DNA of 64,000 nucleotides from Ascidiaceihabitans sp034111945 (GTDB lineage: Bacteria > Pseudomonadota > Alphaproteobacteria > Rhodobacterales > Rhodobacteraceae), in contig JBLHSG010000024.1 in the NCBI GenBank assembly GCA_047626725.1, positions 1 through 64,000 of the forward strand. The letters run 5' to 3'. Position 1 is the first letter of the stretch; every line of letters begins with the position of its first letter. The position numbers and the translations under genes are program-made. The notes below the pieces were generated by a model. That model saw nothing but the letters and a program-made list of their open reading frames with translations, did no database searches and had not been told where the DNA came from. Shown piece by piece: positions 60,021-64,000 of the stretch.

Positions 60021-62612
60021 CTAGAAATCTTCCCAACCGGTGCTGCCGTTGGCGACTTTTTGCGTCGAGATACTTGGTAGACCTGTCAAGGAACCAGAAG
60101 CTTCAGGTGTATGATCATTTCGAATTGTCGAAAAAGACTCTACGGAATGTTCTGGCCGCTCAACGATAGCATCTGCGGTTAATTTGAACTTAGCAACGGC
60201 TGTCGCCAAAGCGTCTGCCTCTTGGGTCATAGCGTGACTAGCTGCGGTCGTTTTATCAAACATGACGGTGTTCTGCTGGGTGACGTGATCTAGCTCCATG
60301 ACTGCTTCGTTAATTTCACTCAAACCAGCCGACTGTTCGCGCGCAGACCCTGCAATTTCAGCAACGCGTTCAGAAATGTCTGCCACAGACACCACAATTT
60401 CATCAAGTGCAGTACCTGTGCGTCCAACCAAATCTACACCTTGGCCAACATGATCTTCACTCGCAGCAATCAATACGTTGATTTCACTCGCCGCCTCAGA
60501 AGAGCGTTGCGCAAGCGCCCGAACTTCGGTCGCAACAACTGCAAACCCGCGACCGGCCTCTCCTGCACGTGCGGCTTCGACACCAGCATTCAACGCCAAC
60601 AAATTGGTTTGAAATGCGATGTCGTCGATGACGGATGTGATCTTGGAAATCTCCTGAGACGACGCCTTGATTTCTCCCATGGCAACGACCGCCTTGCGCG
60701 CAATTCCACCGCCCTCTTCGGCATTACGTTTTGCAACGTCTGAAATTTTACTCGCGTGGTCTGCACCTTGAGCGGCCCCACTGACTGATTTTGTCAGTTG
60801 ATCCATAGCAGCAGCCGTTTCTTCAAGGGTTGTCGCCTGTCGCTCGGTACGAGCGGCCAAATCCTCAGCTGCGCTAGAAATATTTACTGTTTCGTTTCGG
60901 ATGGAATTCACATTCTTTGTAACGACACCGACGGCTTGATTAAGAGCAACAGTTGCGGCGTTGAAATCAGCGCGCAATTTCTCGTATTCAGCGGAAAACT
61001 CTATATCAATGTGGGCTGTCAAATCGCCTTCTGCGAGCTTTTTCAAGGCCTTACCCAACTCGAAAACAACGCTCTCTTGATCATGCGCAATGCGTTCACG
61101 CTGAGCATCCGAAGCGTGTAATTCTCGATCCGCCTCAGTCACATCTGTGCCAAGAAATAAGGCACGCTCTAAACGTCCATCAGGGGCATGGATGGAACCG
61201 AAGCTACCATCAAATGTACGAATTTCGTCAGCACCGAAAACTCGGATATTGAATTTCCCATAAACTTCTTGTCCCTGTAGCACTGCTGCACGCAAATTAT
61301 CAGGAACATCAGCATGTGGCTGTACACTTGGAAATAGCTCACCAAAATCGGGTCCAATTGCGTCAACCAATTCTACATTCAAAGAGCTTATCGCGTTTTC
61401 ATTTGCTAGTTTACAACGTCCATCGGAAGCGAATTCCAATCGAATTTGTTTCTTTTCAATCGTATGAAGAACCGCAGCATCTCGTTGTGCTTTGGTCACA
61501 TCGCTCCACTCGATCACAGCACCAATTACGATTCCTTGACCATCATGTGCCGCGTTCAAGCTGACGTTTAGGTACGTGTCAGCAATACGTAAGTTGATGG
61601 ATGTTGGCAGGCCATTCTCAGGGTCAGTCTTGGCAAGCTCGATTGCTTCTGACAGTTCAGACATTTTCGAAAGATCAGCACTTTGATATCCATCATCGCC
61701 CAAGGTCGGCCAAAGCGCGTGCAAATCACTGCCCAATTGATCAAGCAATGTGACGCAAGCAGGGTTTACAAAAGTTACCCTGAAGTCCTCATCAACCATC
61801 ATCATCGCTGCCGTCGATCCTTCGAATGCAGACCCGCGAAACGCATTTTCACGCTGCGCGTCACGTGCGATCGCCAATGCGGCACGAAAATGATCAAGAC
61901 GCTGGGCAATACCACCGATTTCATCGCGGCGGTTCGTCGCCGGAATTGTTACGTTGTAGTTCCCAGACTCAACTTCTGCCACAGCGGCTTCGATCCGGGT
62001 CAATGGACGCGATAGTGTCTGCCACAAGAACGAGACGAGGCCCGCAAGAGCGATCAAAAAGACAACGCCGCTCCACATCACCATCGTCTTGTGCCCGTCA
62101 TGCACCAAGGCCATGCTATGGTCCGCTGTCCATTGGCTTACAACGACACCTGCGATTGCGTTGCCCTCGCCAAACAAGGATGGCGTGGCGACGATCAGCC
62201 CGTCATCTGTGGCAACCGCAACACCCGTTTCCATGACCTGTTCAACAAGCGCATCGATTGAAGCCATATCAAACACAGCCCCCTCCGATTGATACAGAAT
62301 AACATTTGAGCTGTTCACAACCAGCCCACCAATCGCATCAGGTCGTGCGGTTTCAACAACACTGTCCAGAATCTCCTGAACAGCGACGGAATTGCCGAAT
62401 TTGATCGATCCACCAAGCTGAATAGCAAGCAGTCCGTTTACGTCAGTTGCCCGCTGGCTTAGCCCGGCAGATGTGAGTTCAACCGTGCTTTTTCTGACCA
62501 TAAGATCCATGAAGCCAACCACCAACAAAATCGCGATAGCGGCCACTGCGGCGCATTTCACAAAAATACTGTTCAGACGAAAAAGACTACGCTGATTGTT
62601 TGGTTTTTTCAT
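60021..62612 (-). CDS. Methyl-accepting chemotaxis protein with PAS domains and C-terminal pentapeptide
   Basis: 863 residues: first helix near 17-40, periplasmic sensor domain to about 175, second helix (VMWSGVVFLIALAGLVSFLW), HAMP (RPLTRIEAAVAEVESGNYNV), two PAS-like domains, a second HAMP-like stretch, and the signalling domain with the hairpin tip EISKITSVIDDIAFQTNLLA. The last five residues are GWEDF after a flexible linker, like the CheR/CheB docking pentapeptide. No che genes are near, so it feeds an array encoded elsewhere. Convergent with metG, 47 bp apart. Confidence 0.95.
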   Translation of the reverse strand: MKKPNNQRSLFRLNSIFVKCAAVAAIAILLVVGFMDLMVRKSTVELTSAGLSQRATDVNGLLAIQLGGSIKFGNSVAVQEILDSVVETARPDAIGGLVVNSSNVILYQSEGAVFDMASIDALVEQVMETGVAVATDDGLIVATPSLFGEGNAIAGVVVSQWTADHSMALVHDGHKTMVMWSGVVFLIALAGLVSFLWQTLSRPLTRIEAAVAEVESGNYNVTIPATNRRDEIGGIAQRLDHFRAALAIARDAQRENAFRGSAFEGSTAAMMMVDEDFRVTFVNPACVTLLDQLGSDLHALWPTLGDDGYQSADLSKMSELSEAIELAKTDPENGLPTSINLRIADTYLNVSLNAAHDGQGIVIGAVIEWSDVTKAQRDAAVLHTIEKKQIRLEFASDGRCKLANENAISSLNVELVDAIGPDFGELFPSVQPHADVPDNLRAAVLQGQEVYGKFNIRVFGADEIRTFDGSFGSIHAPDGRLERALFLGTDVTEADRELHASDAQRERIAHDQESVVFELGKALKKLAEGDLTAHIDIEFSAEYEKLRADFNAATVALNQAVGVVTKNVNSIRNETVNISSAAEDLAARTERQATTLEETAAAMDQLTKSVSGAAQGADHASKISDVAKRNAEEGGGIARKAVVAMGEIKASSQEISKITSVIDDIAFQTNLLALNAGVEAARAGEAGRGFAVVATEVRALAQRSSEAASEINVLIAASEDHVGQGVDLVGRTGTALDEIVVSVADISERVAEIAGSAREQSAGLSEINEAVMELDHVTQQNTVMFDKTTAASHAMTQEADALATAVAKFKLTADAIVERPEHSVESFSTIRNDHTPEASGSLTGLPSISTQKVANGSTGWEDF

Positions 62613-62923
62613 GGAAAACGCCCTATCTGTTTACGCGCACTTTCAACCCGCTTGCCGCAGTCAAAAGTCCGATCATTGTTTGTTCCTATCGCCAAGGCGT
62701 TACAGTTGGCTTAATCGCCAAGGCCAAACCAAATTTGAACAAATTGCATTTAGTGAAAATTTGACCGACCTCGAATTTCGAGCCGTGGTTCCAGTCCCCC
62801 CCATAATCAAGCAACATTTCATCCTACAGTCTCGTCCCCAAATTCTTCAAAAAATCCTTGCCAGACCGGACAGAGTGTCGCACCCTACCCGCATTGATTG
62901 AATGCATTTTCAGGAGCGTAACG
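62613..62923. other. Divergent intergenic region with an 11-bp direct repeat
   Basis: 311 bp between the chemoreceptor and cytochrome genes. ATCGCCAAGGC occurs twice (62688-62698 and 62714-62724), 26 bp apart in direct orientation, upstream of the chemoreceptor start. No gene is supported here. No clear promoter was identified. Confidence 0.4.
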
Positions 62924-64000
62924 ATGAAGCGTATTTTCACTTGGGCCTGTGCCGTTTTGATGTCAGCAACCACCGTATTTGCTGAACCGCATCAGGCAGA
63001 TCTGGTGCTGCCTTCGCAGTTACCGCTTTTGGAATACGAGGCACAATTGTACCCGTTCATCGCCAATCGCGACTATATTAGCTTGGGTTGGAAGCGTGAC
63101 AAATCATGGCGTGACACGGGCCCGTTTGTGCTTGAAACCAACTACGGTATTCACCCTGCTGTGCGCATGTATTATTCGCCAGAAGTGATCACTTGGCTTG
63201 AGGGTGGGCGCAAAGGTGTGTTGCCAGACGGCGCGATTGTCATCAAGGAAATGGCCCCGTCACCCTCTGCGCGCTATAACGAATTTCGCGATGTTTTGGC
63301 CTACACCTACCTTGATGATCCTGAAATAATCGAGGCAGATATGGACGCATATTTGCGCAAAAGCGGGCTAAACTGGACCGTGATGGTCAAGGACAGCGCG
63401 CTGTCACATGGCGGCTGGTTTTATGCGTCCGTTAATCAAAAAGCAACTTTGTCCAATTTTGATGCGCCCTATTCGCCGCCCTCTGGATCGGCCGGTGACG
63501 GGATGTGCATTCGTTGCCACGCGTCCGCCGCCGAAGAACTGATATTTTCCGCACTCGACAATGTCGAAGGATACCCCGGCGAGCCAATTATTTTCAGCAT
63601 CGATGAAAGCTGGCGCAAGCTGGCTGATTTCCCGGAAGGGCCGTTCAATCTGCCCGAATGGCAACGCCCGGCGCGCGGGCAATCGGAAAGCCAACTGATC
63701 CAAGACTACTTTCATGACGAAACCGCATTACAGGCGTCGAATGCCAAGGTCAAAGCATCGCCCAACGCGATCAATCCGACGTTTGAAAAAATGTTCCCGC
63801 CCCTGAATGTGCGCGCAGACAACGTGCAAACATTGCCAAGCCAGTGGCTGGATCACGTGCCTGCGCGCCCGAACGATCCACAACATTTCATGACATCTGA
63901 CAACTGTGTCGGCTGTCACGGTGGTTTGGGTGGCCCGCCGTCTGGAACCACGATGTTCTTGCAAACCGGACCAAATTACGGCGATGGTTACAACATTTCA
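62924..64000 (+). CDS. Secreted c-type cytochrome with at least two heme motifs, partial
   Basis: 359 codons are open to the window edge. Signal peptide MKRIFTWACAVLMSATTVFA; two CxxCH heme attachment motifs are present, CIRCHAS about residue 200 and CVGCHGG near residue 330. The middle part, YYSPEVITWLEGGRKGVLPD and AIVIKEMAPS, resembles the cytochrome P460-like or related domain of periplasmic oxidoreductases. GGAG 7 bp before the ATG. The protein is incomplete at the C-terminus, so total heme count and function stay open; electron transfer in the periplasm is the safe statement. Confidence 0.85.
   Translation, partial: MKRIFTWACAVLMSATTVFAEPHQADLVLPSQLPLLEYEAQLYPFIANRDYISLGWKRDKSWRDTGPFVLETNYGIHPAVRMYYSPEVITWLEGGRKGVLPDGAIVIKEMAPSPSARYNEFRDVLAYTYLDDPEIIEADMDAYLRKSGLNWTVMVKDSALSHGGWFYASVNQKATLSNFDAPYSPPSGSAGDGMCIRCHASAAEELIFSALDNVEGYPGEPIIFSIDESWRKLADFPEGPFNLPEWQRPARGQSESQLIQDYFHDETALQASNAKVKASPNAINPTFEKMFPPLNVRADNVQTLPSQWLDHVPARPNDPQHFMTSDNCVGCHGGLGGPPSGTTMFLQTGPNYGDGYNIS

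Noticed and set aside
62688..62724. Two 11-bp direct repeats as start of a repeat array or attachment site
   Set aside because: Only two copies, no further units, no integrase or tRNA end nearby; possibly a regulator site at most.

Overview
The window looks like a chromosomal segment of a marine alphaproteobacterium of the Rhodobacteraceae (Roseobacter group). The reasons are the moderate GC content, Rhodobacterales-type small conserved genes (DUF6476, DUF6324, DUF3572, MmcB), a histidine tRNA without an encoded G-1, a Hint-domain protein, and a catabolic repertoire aimed at marine osmolytes: carnitine degradation, an MttB-family methyltransferase and a DddP-like enzyme. No insertion sequence, prophage, integrase, CRISPR array or rRNA was seen. 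The first and last genes run off the window. Start codons were chosen by Shine-Dalgarno position and family length, and several are upstream-trimmed.

Layout. 1-3.5 kb: end of a capsule polysaccharide gene, rpoH with a heat-shock-like promoter and a clear terminator, an RluA-type pseudouridine synthase and a divergent DUF6476 gene. 3.6-8 kb: MscS channel, an Asp-nucleophile alpha/beta hydrolase with a divergent ArsR regulator, and a TRIC-type channel. 8-14.3 kb: a TPR-sulfotransferase gene broken by an in-frame amber codon, a Hint-domain protein, a PhnD-like protein and a large TPR protein. 14.6-23 kb: a membrane protein, a truncated and frameshifted hydrolase relic, and a complete peptide-type ABC transporter operon (SBP, two permeases, double ATPase) ending in a glutathione S-transferase. 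23-29.9 kb: a catabolic island with three LysR regulators, a PaaI thioesterase, a BesD-like Fe/2OG oxygenase translationally coupled to a DddP-like M24 enzyme, a TauD-like oxygenase and a zinc alcohol dehydrogenase. 30-37.4 kb: tRNA-His, DUF6324, mmcB, an ArsR/SRPBCC pair with twin operators, a structured RNA that is probably 6S RNA, an autoregulated TetR gene, a lipoprotein, hom, glpX, recJ and tRNA-Glu.

37.7-45.7 kb is signalling-rich: an H-NOX-like sensor without the heme histidine coupled to a diguanylate cyclase, an MttB-family enzyme, a HAD phosphatase, DUF3572, a PleD-like cyclase with inactive receivers, and an ECF sigma/anti-sigma/periplasmic sensor operon next to a four-EF-hand protein. 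45.8-49.8 kb: DUF983, NUDIX, EamA exporter, and a desaturase divergent from an XRE regulator. 49.8-54.4 kb is a carnitine degradation operon (BKACE, lipocalin-like lipoprotein, carnitine dehydrogenase-thioesterase, SDR) divergent from a GlxA-type activator. 54.4-64 kb: aldo/keto reductase, an orphan ImuA-like gene, YceI, an MFS transporter, metG, a large chemoreceptor with a C-terminal GWEDF tail, and a partial c-type cytochrome.

Functional links that follow from gene order: carnitine would be oxidised and cleaved to glycine betaine, which an MttB-type methyltransferase could then demethylate; two c-di-GMP synthases appear to be controlled by non-canonical input domains; and the oxygenase/DddP-like pair is the best candidate for an uncharacterised pathway.
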